Counted from the first letter of the stretch, positions 26,012 to 36,140 are shown. The stretch is DNA of 64,000 bases from Streptomyces huasconensis (GCA_004010275.1 RBWT01000004.1:48462-112461); one strand, 5' to 3'. Notes: generated by a model not told the origin, from the sequence alone. Numbers and translations: made by a program.

Positions 26012-26025
26012 GTTTCACGTGAAAC
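26012..26025. other. parS: parS site 6 (exact)
   Basis: Exact 14-mer, 23 bases centre to centre from site 5, just before the 3' end of the MATE gene. Confidence 0.93.
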
Positions 26026-26045
26026 AGCGGCGGGGGCAGCGAGGG

Positions 26046-27383
26046 TCAGCGCGTGGCGCCCGTGACGATCCAGCGTCCGGAGCGGGAGCGCAGCCAGAGG
26101 GTCAGCATGCGTACCGTCATCATGAGGGTCATCGCTGCCCACAGGGTGGTCAGGCCGCCGCCGAGGTACGGCACCAGCAGGGCGACCGGCGTGAATGCCG
26201 CGAACGTGAGCAGCATCGCCCAGGCGAGATACCGCCCGTCGCCGGCGCCCATCAGGACACCGTCCAGCACGAAGACGATGCCGCAGATCGGCTGCGCGAG
26301 CGCCACGACCACCAGAGCGGGCAGTGCAGTGTCCTGGACGGAGGCGTCGCCGGTGAAGAGCGGGATGAAGAGCGGCCGCGCGAGGACGACGAGCAGGCCG
26401 AGGCCGACGCCGGACGCGATGCCCCACTGCACCATGCGTCGGCAGACGGCGCGGGCGCCTTCGGCGTCATTGGCCCCCAGATAGCGGGCGATGATCGCCT
26501 GCCCGGCGATGGCGATGGCGTCCAGGGCAAAGGCCAGAAAATTCCACAGAGAGAGAATGATCTGGTGGGCGGCCACCTCGGCGTCACCCAGCCGTGCGGC
26601 CACCGCGGTCGCGATCATCAGGATGGCCCGCAGGGAGAGCGTGCGGACCAGGAGCGGGACACCCGCTTGGGCGCAGGCCCGGATTCCGGCGGCGTCAGGG
26701 CGTAGCGAGGCTCCGTGGCGTCTGGCGCCGCGTACGACGACGAAGAGGTAGACCGCTGCCATGCCGCACTGGGCGATGACGGTGCCCCAGGCGGAGCCGG
26801 CGATGCCCAGGCCGGCGCCGTAGACCAGGCCGACGTTGAGGACGCCGTTGGCGACGAAGCCGCCGATGGCGACGTAGAGCGGGGTCTTGGTGTCCTGGAG
26901 GCCGCGCAGTACTCCGGTGGCGGCGAGCACGACGAGCATGGCGGGGATGCCGAGCGAGGAGATCCGCAGATACGTGATCGCGTACCCCGCCGCCCTGTCC
27001 GAGGCGCCGAAGATTTCCACCAGTGCGGGCGCTGTGGGCAGGACGACAGCGATGACGGCGGCGCCGAGCAGCAGTGCGAGCCAGATGCCGTCCATGCCCT
27101 GCCGGATCGCTGCCGACAGGTCGTCGGCGCCGACCCTGCGGGCGACGGCGGCGGTAGTGGCGTAGGCGAGGAAGACGAAGACGCTCACCGCGGTGGTGAG
27201 GAGGCCCGAGGCGACGCCGAGGCCGGCCAGTTGTGCCGTGCCGAGGTGACCCACGATGGCGCTGTCGGCCATCACGAAAAGGGGTTCGGCGACCAGTGCG
27301 CCGAAGGCGGGGACGGCGAGGGCGATGATCTCTCGGTCGTGCCTTCGACGGTCGGCCTTGGGCGCGGCGGAAGCCTGTGTCAT
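26046..27383 (-). CDS. MATE-family efflux transporter
   Basis: About 445 residues with twelve hydrophobic segments in two halves, as in MATE (DinF-like) cation-coupled drug exporters. The first helix begins IIALAVPAFGALVAEPLFVMADSAIVGHLG. The second half has VRTLSLRAILMIATAVAARLG. The ATG at 27383 is preferred; a TTG nine bases upstream has a slightly better-placed GGAAG. It occupies the conserved spot between rplI and dnaB and converges on the ribosomal operon. Substrate unknown. Confidence 0.88.
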   Translation of the reverse strand: MTQASAAPKADRRRHDREIIALAVPAFGALVAEPLFVMADSAIVGHLGTAQLAGLGVASGLLTTAVSVFVFLAYATTAAVARRVGADDLSAAIRQGMDGIWLALLLGAAVIAVVLPTAPALVEIFGASDRAAGYAITYLRISSLGIPAMLVVLAATGVLRGLQDTKTPLYVAIGGFVANGVLNVGLVYGAGLGIAGSAWGTVIAQCGMAAVYLFVVVRGARRHGASLRPDAAGIRACAQAGVPLLVRTLSLRAILMIATAVAARLGDAEVAAHQIILSLWNFLAFALDAIAIAGQAIIARYLGANDAEGARAVCRRMVQWGIASGVGLGLLVVLARPLFIPLFTGDASVQDTALPALVVVALAQPICGIVFVLDGVLMGAGDGRYLAWAMLLTFAAFTPVALLVPYLGGGLTTLWAAMTLMMTVRMLTLWLRSRSGRWIVTGATR

Positions 27384-27571
27384 GGGCACCAATCTAATCT
27401 TCCACAGGTAAGAGATGCAACTGGATTGAGACCCTTACTTGGACGGTCGCTGGACGCTCCTTGACGCGCTGTTTGTCGTGATCTTGGTCCGCTGGGGAAA
27501 GTTTTTCTTCTGCACAGCCGGTGGACGGGAAAGGTGCAGGTCAGCGGCAGTGCCCGGCGGCCGCTGAGGGC

Positions 27572-27660
27572 TTGTTCACAGGGCTGTCCACCGGGCCGTG
27601 CACAGGTTTTAGGAGGTTCTCCACAGCATCGGGCCCGTCATCCACACCGCCTGTGGATAA
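27572..27660. promoter_or_regulatory. Cluster of DnaA-box-like 9-mers upstream of dnaB
   Basis: Within 89 bases: TTGTTCACA (27572, one mismatch), CTGTCCACC (27584, last base off), TTCTCCACA (27617), TCATCCACA (27638) and, on the minus strand, TTATCCACA (27652-27660). The last three fit the Streptomyces DnaA-box consensus YYVTCCACA. The cluster is in the 450-base gap between the MATE gene and dnaB, 183-271 bases before the dnaB start. The remainder of that gap shows no gene. Confidence 0.65.
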
Positions 27661-27842
27661 CCAGATTGGCTGACGGTGCCCGCGGGCCTACCGTGGTCCG
27701 GCGCCCGCCTCGTCGTACGACCTCGGAAACCCCCGAAAACCGACGCGTCAGAACCGGAGTTGGGCCCCCTGATTTGTCAGTGTCGTGCCGTAGAAAAAGG
27801 GGCACGGCGAGGTCCGCGCGGCGGACGGGAGGAGGTGGCCCG

Positions 27843-29318
<1,476 letters not shown>

Positions 29319-29339
29319 CGCGAGAAGGACCGTGCTCCG

Positions 29340-30011
29340 TCAAGGGCAGGGCAGGCACTCGGCGAGCAGGTCGACGATGTCGTCCCAGGCGCGCTGGGCG
29401 TGCCGTTCGTGGTAGCCCACGCCGGGCAGCACGGTCTGGTCGACCGGCGGATGGTGGAAGGCGTGCAGGGCGCCGCCGTAGACCACCAGGCGCCAGTCGA
29501 CGCCCGCGGCCTGCATCTCGGCCGTGAAGGCGTTGCGTTGTTCGGGCGACATGATCGGGTCTTCGGACCCGACGCCGGCCCATACCGGGCAGCGAATGTG
29601 CGCCGCCTCGCCCGGTCGGCCTGTGATCAGCGCGTTGACCGTCCCGATCGCGCGCAAGTCGACGCCGTCGCGCCCGAGTTCCAGCGCGATAGCGCCTCCG
29701 GTTCCGTAGCCGATGGCGGCGATCCGGTCGGGGTCGGTCCGCGGTTCGGCGCGCAGTACGTCGAGTGCGGCGTGGCCGATGCCCCGCATCCGGTCGGGGT
29801 CGGCGAGCAGCGGGGTCGTGTGCGCCAGCATCTCCTGGGGGTCGGTGAACCAGCGACCGCCGTTGATGTCGAAGGCCAGCGCCACGTATCCCAGTTCGGC
29901 CAGGGCGTCGGCCCGGCGGCGCTGGAAGTCGTTCAGGCCCGGACCCTCGGGCCCGATCAGGACCGCGGGTCGGCGGTCGGCCCCGGCGGGGAGCGCGAGG
30001 TGTCCGATCAT
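29340..30011 (-). CDS. Dienelactone hydrolase-family protein without an obvious nucleophile
   Basis: 223 residues with the alpha/beta hydrolase fold. The Asp (GSEDPIMSP) and His (GALHAFHHP) of the triad are visible. At the nucleophile elbow the sequence is IGYGTGG, where the family has a Cys or Ser (GxC/SxGG), so the enzyme may be inactive or work differently. The start is uncertain. In-frame sequence upstream of ATG 30011 reads VEYPADGLT, the usual first strand, but has no start codon. An ATG at 30063 in a neighbouring frame would connect if one base near 30053 were extra. It converges on dnaB. Confidence 0.7.
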   Translation of the reverse strand: MIGHLALPAGADRRPAVLIGPEGPGLNDFQRRRADALAELGYVALAFDINGGRWFTDPQEMLAHTTPLLADPDRMRGIGHAALDVLRAEPRTDPDRIAAIGYGTGGAIALELGRDGVDLRAIGTVNALITGRPGEAAHIRCPVWAGVGSEDPIMSPEQRNAFTAEMQAAGVDWRLVVYGGALHAFHHPPVDQTVLPGVGYHERHAQRAWDDIVDLLAECLPCP

Positions 30012-30163
30012 CGTGAGGCCGTCGGCGGGATATTCGACTGTTCGTGTGGTGGACCGTCGTCATGAGGCTGGACTGTAGTGAGAGTCGGGCGCGGGCGGGC
30101 GGGTCTTCTCCGTGGGCAGAACGGCGGGCGTCGCGGGTTCCCGGTCGGCTCTCGGCGTGACGC

Positions 30164-30195
30164 TTGACCCTGCCCCAGAGGCAACCTTCCAGCAT
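30164..30195 (+). promoter_or_regulatory. MerR-type promoter of the ABC exporter operon
   Basis: TTGACC (30164-30169) and CAGCAT (30190-30195) are 20 bases apart with an imperfect dyad (CCTGCCCC / AGGCAACC) between them, the layout that MerR regulators act on. Transcription would start about at the ATG 30203, so the mRNA may be leaderless. The operon itself encodes a MerR protein. Confidence 0.5.
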
Positions 30196-30202
30196 GGTCG
30201 GC

Positions 30203-31279
30203 ATGACTACGAGAACAAGCGCGATCGAGGTCGCCGGACTGCGCAAGGCGTACGGGGGCCGGGACGTGGTCGCCGGCATCGATCTGAGCGTCCCCGCGGG
30301 CACCGTCTACGCCTTGCTCGGGCCCAACGGCGCCGGAAAGACCACCACCGTCCGGGTCCTGTCCACGCTGCTTCCCGCGGACGCAGGCGAGGTGCGCGTC
30401 GCCGGGTATGACGTGCGCCGGGAAGCTGATCAGGTACGTGTGTCGATCGGTGTGACCGGGCAGTTCTCCGCCGTCGACGAGTTGTTGACCGGTCGGGAGA
30501 ACCTGCGGCTGATGGCCGACCTCGGTCACCTCGGTCGGCGCGGCGCACAGGCCGTGGTCGGGCGGTTGCTGGAGCGGTTCGGCCTGGTCGAGGCCGCCGA
30601 CCGGCGGGTGGCGACGTACTCCGGTGGCATGAAGCGGCGACTCGACCTGGCGATGACCCTGGTGCCCGGACCGCGGCTGATCTTCCTCGATGAACCGACC
30701 ACCGGCCTCGATCCGCGCAGCCGCCGTGACCTGTGGGGCACCGTGCGGGAGTTGGTGGCCGACGGCGTGACCGTCTTCCTCACCACCCAGTACCTGGAGG
30801 AAGCCGACCAACTGGCCGACCGGATGGGTGTGCTCGACGGTGGCCGGCTGGTCGCCGAGGGGACCGCGGCCGAGCTGAAGCGGCTGGTCCCGGGCGGCCG
30901 TGTCGAGCTTCAGGCCGCCGACGAGGAGACGGTGGCAGAGCTGGCGCGCCAGTTGCCGCAGGCGATCCCCAACCGCGGGGCGCTCACCGTGACCCTGCCG
31001 CACGACGGCAGCCTCACCGCGCTGCGACGGCTGCTCGACATGATCGACGGGCTCGGCATGACCGACGGGGCCGACCGGACCGACGGGGCCAGCTGTGTCC
31101 ACGGGGCCAGCGGGGTCTACGGGGCGGACGGGGTGGACGGGGTGGGCAGGACCGACGGGATCAAGACCCACGCGGTCACCGGGCTCGCCGTGCACACCCC
31201 GGACCTGGACGACGTGTTCCTGGCCCTCACCGGCCGCTCCACCACGGACGAACGTGCCTCCGAGGAGGTGCCGGTATGA
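30203..31279 (+). CDS. ABC transporter ATP-binding protein (DrrA-like)
   Basis: 358 residues from ATG 30203 (ATG 30194 is also in frame). It powers the permease encoded next. Walker A GPNGAGKTT, signature YSGGMKRRLDLAM, Walker B LIFLDEPTTGLD and the H-loop region (LTTQYLEEAD, with Gln in place of His) are all seen. The C-terminal accessory domain of DrrA-like exporters is interrupted by a low-complexity Gly/Asp/Ala stretch made from degenerate repeats. It overlaps the permease start by four bases. Drug or lipid export is likely. Confidence 0.9.
   Translation: MTTRTSAIEVAGLRKAYGGRDVVAGIDLSVPAGTVYALLGPNGAGKTTTVRVLSTLLPADAGEVRVAGYDVRREADQVRVSIGVTGQFSAVDELLTGRENLRLMADLGHLGRRGAQAVVGRLLERFGLVEAADRRVATYSGGMKRRLDLAMTLVPGPRLIFLDEPTTGLDPRSRRDLWGTVRELVADGVTVFLTTQYLEEADQLADRMGVLDGGRLVAEGTAAELKRLVPGGRVELQAADEETVAELARQLPQAIPNRGALTVTLPHDGSLTALRRLLDMIDGLGMTDGADRTDGASCVHGASGVYGADGVDGVGRTDGIKTHAVTGLAVHTPDLDDVFLALTGRSTTDERASEEVPV
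31057..31160 (+). repeat. Degenerate GACGGGGCC-type repeats within the ABC ATPase gene
   Basis: Short imperfect repeats based on GACGGGG/ACGGGGCC encode a run of TDGA, HGAS, YGAD, DGVD units between two conserved parts of the accessory domain. This looks like an in-frame expansion. Confidence 0.55.
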
Positions 31280-32063
31280 GCGGGGCGGGCGGTACGTACG
31301 CCGTTCGGGACTCGGTGACCATGCTGCGGCGCAATCTCAGGCGCATGGCCCGGTACCCGTCGATGACGCTGGTTCTGATCGGCCAGCCGCTGCTGTTCGT
31401 CTACGTCTTCGGCGCCACCATGGGCGCCGGGCTGCCGGGGGCGCCGACGGGGAGCCGAGGCGACTACCTGACGTTCATCACTCCCGGCATCCTGATGATG
31501 GCGATGCAAGCGTCTCCATCTCCACCGCGGTCTCGGTCGCCACCGACATGACCAACGGCATCATCGACCGGTTCCGGACGATGGCCATCGCCAAGGTCTC
31601 GGTGCTCACCGGTCATGTGCTCGGCGCGATGATCCAGACCGCGCTCGCGCTGGCCATGGTCTTCGCCGTGGCGTTCCTGCTCGGCCTGGGGACCGCGGCC
31701 TCGATGATGCAGTGGTGCGGCCTGGTCGGGCTGCTCGGGCTGGTCTCCTTCGCGATGACCTGGTTCACCGTGGCACTGGGGCTGGCCTCCCCGAATCCGG
31801 TAACCGCGAGCAACTGGCCGATGATCTTCGTGCTGCTGCCGTTCGTCGGCAGCGGGTTCGTACCGGTCGCGTCGATGCCCGCCGGGCTGCGGTGGTTCGC
31901 CGAGCATCAGCCGTTCACACCGCTCATGGACACCTTCCGAGGACTGCTGGCCGGAACGCCGGACGGTTCGGACGGGCTCTGGGCCGTGGGCTGGTGCGTG
32001 GTGATCGGCTGTGGCGGCTACCTATGGGCGCGGCGCCTCTACCGGACCCGCGCCGCGCGCTAG
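31276..32063 (+). pseudogene. ABC-2 type transporter permease, frameshifted
   Basis: About 262 residues if intact. The first frame gives MSGAGGTYAVRDSVTMLRR, a first helix (LVLIGQPLLFVYVFGATMG) and TPGILMMAM, then breaks at 31505/31506. The second frame resumes with ASVSISTAVSVATDMTNGII and runs through four more helices to RRLYRTRAAR. Replacing one lost base (GCG AT? GCA AGC) rejoins the two. It overlaps the ATPase gene and is followed 12 bases later by a MerR gene, so all three form one operon. Whether the break is real or a sequencing indel cannot be told from here. Confidence 0.82.
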
Positions 32064-32075
32064 GAGACTGACCTC

Positions 32076-32861
32076 ATGCTGACCATCGGTGAGCTGGCGT
32101 CGTACGCCGGAGTGACAGTACGCGCGGTGAGGCACTACCACGCGAAGGGGCTGCTGCCCGAGCCGGAGCGGGACCACTCCGGGTATCGGCGGTACGACGC
32201 CGGGGCCGTGGTCGAACTGATCCGGATTCGGACCCTCGCCAAGGCCGGGGTTCCGCTCGCGCGCGTCCGGGAGCTGCTGCTGGCCGGGGAGGAGGAGTTC
32301 GCCGCGGCGGTCGCCGAGATCGACGAGCGGCTGCGGGCGGAGATCGAGGAGCGGCAGCGCCACCGTGAGCACATCGCCCGCCTCACCGCCGGGGACAGCC
32401 TGGCGCTGCCCCCGGAAGTCGTCGGGTTCCTCGACCGGCTGCGCGCGCTCGGCGTCGACGAGCGGATCGTCGGTGTCGAGCGCGACGGCTGGGTCCCGCT
32501 GGCCGCCCACTCGCCCGCGCGGGTACGGGAGTGGGCGGTGCGCAAGCGGGAGCAGCTCGACGATCCGCAGCTCGTCGACTTCTACGTCACCCTGGGCCAG
32601 GCGCTGGACCGGGCCGACGACGACCCGCGCCTGGTCGAACTGGCCGACAAGCTGGCCGCCTACATCACGCGGATGGCCGACGAGCAGGGCGCGGACTATG
32701 TCGACGATGCCGACATCGAGCCGCCGCTCGCCAGGCTCATGGACACGCTCGCGTTCGACACCGCGCCGCCGGCCCGCCGGCTGATCGAGCTGCTGAAGGA
32801 ACGCGGCTGGGCGGGCTGGACGAAGCTGGAACGGGTGGAACCCGTGCGGGGTGAGCGGTGA
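32076..32861 (+). CDS. MerR-family transcriptional regulator of the ABC exporter
   Basis: 261 residues. The N-terminal winged helix is typical (MLTIGELASYAGVTVRAVRHYHAKGLL), then a dimer helix and a C-terminal effector domain of about 140 residues, longer than metal-sensing MerR proteins. It is the third gene of the exporter operon, which starts with a long-spacer promoter of the kind MerR proteins activate, so it probably controls its own operon in response to a small molecule. Confidence 0.88.
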   Translation: MLTIGELASYAGVTVRAVRHYHAKGLLPEPERDHSGYRRYDAGAVVELIRIRTLAKAGVPLARVRELLLAGEEEFAAAVAEIDERLRAEIEERQRHREHIARLTAGDSLALPPEVVGFLDRLRALGVDERIVGVERDGWVPLAAHSPARVREWAVRKREQLDDPQLVDFYVTLGQALDRADDDPRLVELADKLAAYITRMADEQGADYVDDADIEPPLARLMDTLAFDTAPPARRLIELLKERGWAGWTKLERVEPVRGER

Positions 32862-33015
32862 TGGGGATGTTCTCGGGGCGGTGCGGGGGCTGAAGGGGGT
32901 GGCGGTGTCGGCGGTGTCGTCGGGGCGAGTGCCGGGCGGAAGGCTTCGGCTCTGGTCGAGCGCGCAGGGGCTCGGAGGAGACGGCCACGATGATCTCCCG
33001 TGGGCGCCGCCGCTC

Positions 33016-33969
33016 TCAGAAGGCGTCGAGCCCGGTGAGCTCGCAGGAGAGATCCCAGAGCCTGGCCGCCGCGTCCGGGTCTCTGGCCCAAGGCTTCACC
33101 CCGCCGATGAGCATGTCGTCCGTGGTGGCCGGTTCGGCGATGTCGCAGTCCTGGCAGTACGCGCCTCCGTGACCGTCCAGGAGGGGCGAGGTGGCTGCCC
33201 AGACAGTGGTGGCGGCGCCCTGCTCCGGGGTCTTGAAACCCGGGGCCGGTGTGCCGTCCGGGGTCACCCAGCCTTGGGCGTGCCACTCCTCTCGGGGGAT
33301 GTGGCGCTGGAGAGGCGTGAGGATGCTGCCGGGGTGTACGGCGAAGGCGTGCAGGCCGTGCTTCCTGCCCAAGCGGTCGAGGTGGAGGGCGAAGAGGGCG
33401 TTCGCGGTCTTCGACTGGGCGTAGGCCGACCAGCGGTCGTAGCCGGTACGGAAGTGCACGTCGGCCCAGCGGATGCCGGAGAGGAAGTGCCCGGAGGAGG
33501 CGACGGCCACCACCCGGGCCCCATCGGGAGCGAAGGCCGGACGCAGGCGGTGGGTGAGCGCGAAGTGGCCGAGGTGATTGACGGCGAAGTGCGCCTCCCA
33601 GCCGGGGCCGACACGCGTTTCCGGGCAGGCCATGATGCCCGCGCCGTTGACGAGGATGCCGAGGGTGCGACCGGACTCCAGGAAGCGTTCAGCGAAGACA
33701 CGGACGCTTTCCAGGTCGGCCAGGTCGAGGGCGCGCACCTCCGTTCCAGGGAGGTCCCGTAGGGCTGCGGCGGCGGTTTCGGGGCGCCGGGCGGGGATGA
33801 CGACGTGGGCGCCGGCCCGGACGAGGGCACGGGTGGCCGCGAGGCCGAGCCCGGAGTAGCCGCCGGTGACGAGGGCGGTGATGCCCGTGAGGTCGCGTCC
33901 CATGAGTACGTCGTCGGCGGTGCTGTGGGCGCCGAACGCGGTCCCTGGCTTCTGCTGTTCCGTGATCAT
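33016..33969 (-). CDS. Short-chain dehydrogenase/reductase
   Basis: 317 residues from ATG 33969. The NAD(P) loop is TGGYSGLG (about residues 35-42), followed by NGAGIM, the catalytic Ser (VAVASSGHF) and Tyr/Lys (YAQSKTA). It resembles the retinol-dehydrogenase-like SDRs of actinobacteria. No ribosome site precedes the ATG; the -10 box ends seven bases before it, so the transcript is probably leaderless. It is divergent from a MerR gene, with a perfect MerR-type promoter between them, so it is almost certainly that regulator's target. Substrate unknown. Confidence 0.88.
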   Translation of the reverse strand: MITEQQKPGTAFGAHSTADDVLMGRDLTGITALVTGGYSGLGLAATRALVRAGAHVVIPARRPETAAAALRDLPGTEVRALDLADLESVRVFAERFLESGRTLGILVNGAGIMACPETRVGPGWEAHFAVNHLGHFALTHRLRPAFAPDGARVVAVASSGHFLSGIRWADVHFRTGYDRWSAYAQSKTANALFALHLDRLGRKHGLHAFAVHPGSILTPLQRHIPREEWHAQGWVTPDGTPAPGFKTPEQGAATTVWAATSPLLDGHGGAYCQDCDIAEPATTDDMLIGGVKPWARDPDAAARLWDLSCELTGLDAF

Positions 33970-33976
33970 GCGGGGG

Positions 33977-34007
33977 ACGCTAGGACCTAGAGCGCGAGCT
34001 AGGTCAA
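33977..34007 (-). promoter_or_regulatory. MerR-type promoter/operator of the SDR gene
   Basis: On the minus strand: TTGACC, 19 bases, TAGCGT, with the perfect inverted repeat GACCTAG-N8-CTAGGTC (33984-34005) inside the spacer. A 19-base spacer with a central dyad is the hallmark of MerR-controlled promoters. The -10 ends seven bases before the SDR ATG. Confidence 0.75.
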
Positions 34008-34116
34008 GCGACGCAGCGATGCGGTGACGCTGTGGCGCAGCCACGCATCGTACGAGCCGAGAGGAGACGAGGAGCGCGGGAGCCGTAGGTGATCAAGTGG
34101 TCGGTACGGTCGTGCC

Positions 34117-34605
34117 ATGAACGAGAGGCGCAGCACGAGCGAGAACACGGGAGGCTTGCCTCCCGCACCGGCGGCCTCATCTGGGCCCGCCCCCGGTCTC
34201 TCCATCGGGCAAGTCGCCGACGCGACCGGCCTGAGCGTGCACGCGTTGCGGTTCTTCGAGCGTGAGGGGCTCTTCCTGCGCGAGATCCCCCGCTCCAGTG
34301 GCGGTCGGCGGGTCTACGAAGAGGCGGACGTGGACTGGCTTCTGCTCTGCGGGCGGCTCCGCGCTTCGGGCATGCCGATCGCCAGGATCAGAGAGTTCGC
34401 CGCACTCATCCGCTCCGGGCCCGGCAACGAACGCGACCGTCTGGCACTGCTTCAGGAGCATGAGCGGGACATCCGGGCCAAGATCGACGATCTGAACGCC
34501 TGCCTGGAGATCGTTCACGGCAAGGTCACCACGTACGAACAGCACCTGCGCGACGGGACGGCGGCGGGGCTCTGGGCGCCAGCACCAGCGACTCCACCGG
34601 GCTGA
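34117..34605 (+). CDS. MerR-family transcriptional regulator
   Basis: 162 residues. After a short disordered N-terminus comes the MerR winged helix (LSIGQVADATGLSVHALRFFEREGLF, with SGGRRVY in the wing), then a coiled-coil (LLQEHERDIRAKIDDLNACLEIV). The C-terminus is short and has no cysteine cluster, so a metal sensor is unlikely; redox- or organic-responsive members look like this. It is divergent from the SDR gene, whose promoter it should control. Confidence 0.88.
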   Translation: MNERRSTSENTGGLPPAPAASSGPAPGLSIGQVADATGLSVHALRFFEREGLFLREIPRSSGGRRVYEEADVDWLLLCGRLRASGMPIARIREFAALIRSGPGNERDRLALLQEHERDIRAKIDDLNACLEIVHGKVTTYEQHLRDGTAAGLWAPAPATPPG

Positions 34606-34687
34606 CCGATACCCGAACGACTCCCCCGAGCTGACCGACGATCGAATTCGCTCGACGCACCGGTCGGCGCCCAGGTGAACTGTTCCC

Positions 34688-36064
34688 ATGACAACGCCCC
34701 AGGAAAAACTGCTCCCCACCACGCGCCGCACCCTCCTGCACCGCATCGCCACCGCGCAGGCGGACGGCCCGGCCCCCTCTCTGGTGGCCGCCGTGGCCCG
34801 CGACGGTGAGGTGGTGTGGAGCGGCGCCCGCAGCATGGTGGACGGGCACGCGCCGGACGAGAACGTCCAGTACCGCATCGGCTCGATCACCAAGACGTTC
34901 ACCGCCGTCCTGGTGATGCGGCTGCGGGACGAGGGACTGCTGGATCTGCGGGACTCGCTGGAGAAGCACCTGCCGGGGACCGGTGCGGGGGAGGCCACGA
35001 TCGCCGAACTCCTCGCCCACACCGGCGGACTGGCGGCCGAGACACCGGGGGAATGGTGGGAGCGCACGCCCGGGGCGACGCGCCCGGAACTCGCCGATGT
35101 CCTCGGCGAGCAGCCCTTCCGGCACCCCGTCGGCCGTCGCTTCCACTACTCCAACCCCGGTTATACGTTGCTGGGTTCGCTGGTGGAGGCGGTGCGGGGC
35201 GCGCCGTGGGAGGACGTGCTGCGCCGCGAGGTGCTCGAACCGCTGGGGCTGAACCGCACGAGCGCGCAGCCGCAGGCTCCACACGCGGGCGGCTGGGCGG
35301 TGCATCCGTGGGCGGACGTGATGATGCCGGAACCTGTCGAGGACCTGGGGCTGATGGCTCCGGCGGGTCAGCTGTGGTCCACAACGGCGGATCTGGCGCG
35401 TTTCGCCTGCTTCCTCGCGCAGGGCGACGAGCGGGTCCTCGGTGCGGAGTCCGTACGGGAGATGCGGACCCCGTCGGCGCCGGCACAGCCGGAGAGCTGG
35501 GAGAGGTCGTACGGCCTGGGTCTGGACCTGCTGCGGTGGGAGGGGCTCAGCCTGGCGGGGCACACGGGGTCGCTGCCGGGCTTCCTCGCCGGCCTGTGGG
35601 TGAGCGAGCAGGAGGGGGTGGCCGCGGTCGCGCTGGCCAACTGCACCTCCGGGCCGCTGGTGGCGACGCTGGCAGCGGACTTGGTGAAGATCGTGGCCGA
35701 GGCGGAGCCGCGCATCCCCGAGCCGTGGCGGCCGCTCCCTGAAGTCGACGAGAAGGTTCTTGAGCTGACCGGCCCCTGGTACTGGGGGACCCAAGTGCTC
35801 GCGCTCCGCCTGTCGGCCGACGGCGGTGTTGAGATCGGCCCGCTGTCCGGCGCGGGGCGCCAGGCGCGCTTCCGTTCCAACGGCGACGGCACGTGGACAG
35901 GGCTCGACGGCTACTACGCGGGAGAGCTGCTGCGACCGGTGCGGCGAACGGACGGTTCGGTGAGCCATCTCGACCTGGGCTCGTTCGTCTTCACCCGCAA
36001 GCCGTACGACGAAGGGGCGCCCGTTCCGGGTGGTGTGGACCCGGAGGGATGGCGCGGCTTCTGA
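34688..36064 (+). CDS. Serine hydrolase of the beta-lactamase/class C family
   Basis: 458 residues. The catalytic SITK (SxxK, about residues 68-71) and YSN (YxN, about 156) motifs are present, followed by the characteristic GHTGSLPGF. No signal peptide is seen, so it is probably cytosolic and an esterase or peptidase rather than a secreted beta-lactamase. The C-terminal 120 residues form an extra domain. It starts 82 bases after the MerR gene on the same strand and might be co-transcribed with it. Confidence 0.85.
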   Translation: MTTPQEKLLPTTRRTLLHRIATAQADGPAPSLVAAVARDGEVVWSGARSMVDGHAPDENVQYRIGSITKTFTAVLVMRLRDEGLLDLRDSLEKHLPGTGAGEATIAELLAHTGGLAAETPGEWWERTPGATRPELADVLGEQPFRHPVGRRFHYSNPGYTLLGSLVEAVRGAPWEDVLRREVLEPLGLNRTSAQPQAPHAGGWAVHPWADVMMPEPVEDLGLMAPAGQLWSTTADLARFACFLAQGDERVLGAESVREMRTPSAPAQPESWERSYGLGLDLLRWEGLSLAGHTGSLPGFLAGLWVSEQEGVAAVALANCTSGPLVATLAADLVKIVAEAEPRIPEPWRPLPEVDEKVLELTGPWYWGTQVLALRLSADGGVEIGPLSGAGRQARFRSNGDGTWTGLDGYYAGELLRPVRRTDGSVSHLDLGSFVFTRKPYDEGAPVPGGVDPEGWRGF

Positions 36065-36106
36065 GGGCAGATGTGAGGTAGGGCCCGGGGGTAAAAGAGG
36101 AGGCAT

Positions 36107-36120
36107 GTTTCACGTGAAAC
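36107..36120. other. parS: parS site 7 (exact)
   Basis: Exact 14-mer in the gap between the serine hydrolase and the convergent acetyltransferase gene; pair with site 8. Confidence 0.93.
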
Positions 36121-36140
36121 ACGGCCCCCGCGCGAGGCAT

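Noticed and set aside
27572..27660. oriC
   Set aside because: Only three good boxes, and no dnaA or dnaN next to it; oriC should lie left of the window near parAB.
34688..36064. Antibiotic-resistance beta-lactamase
   Set aside because: No signal peptide; the family is mostly esterases and peptidases, so resistance cannot be claimed.
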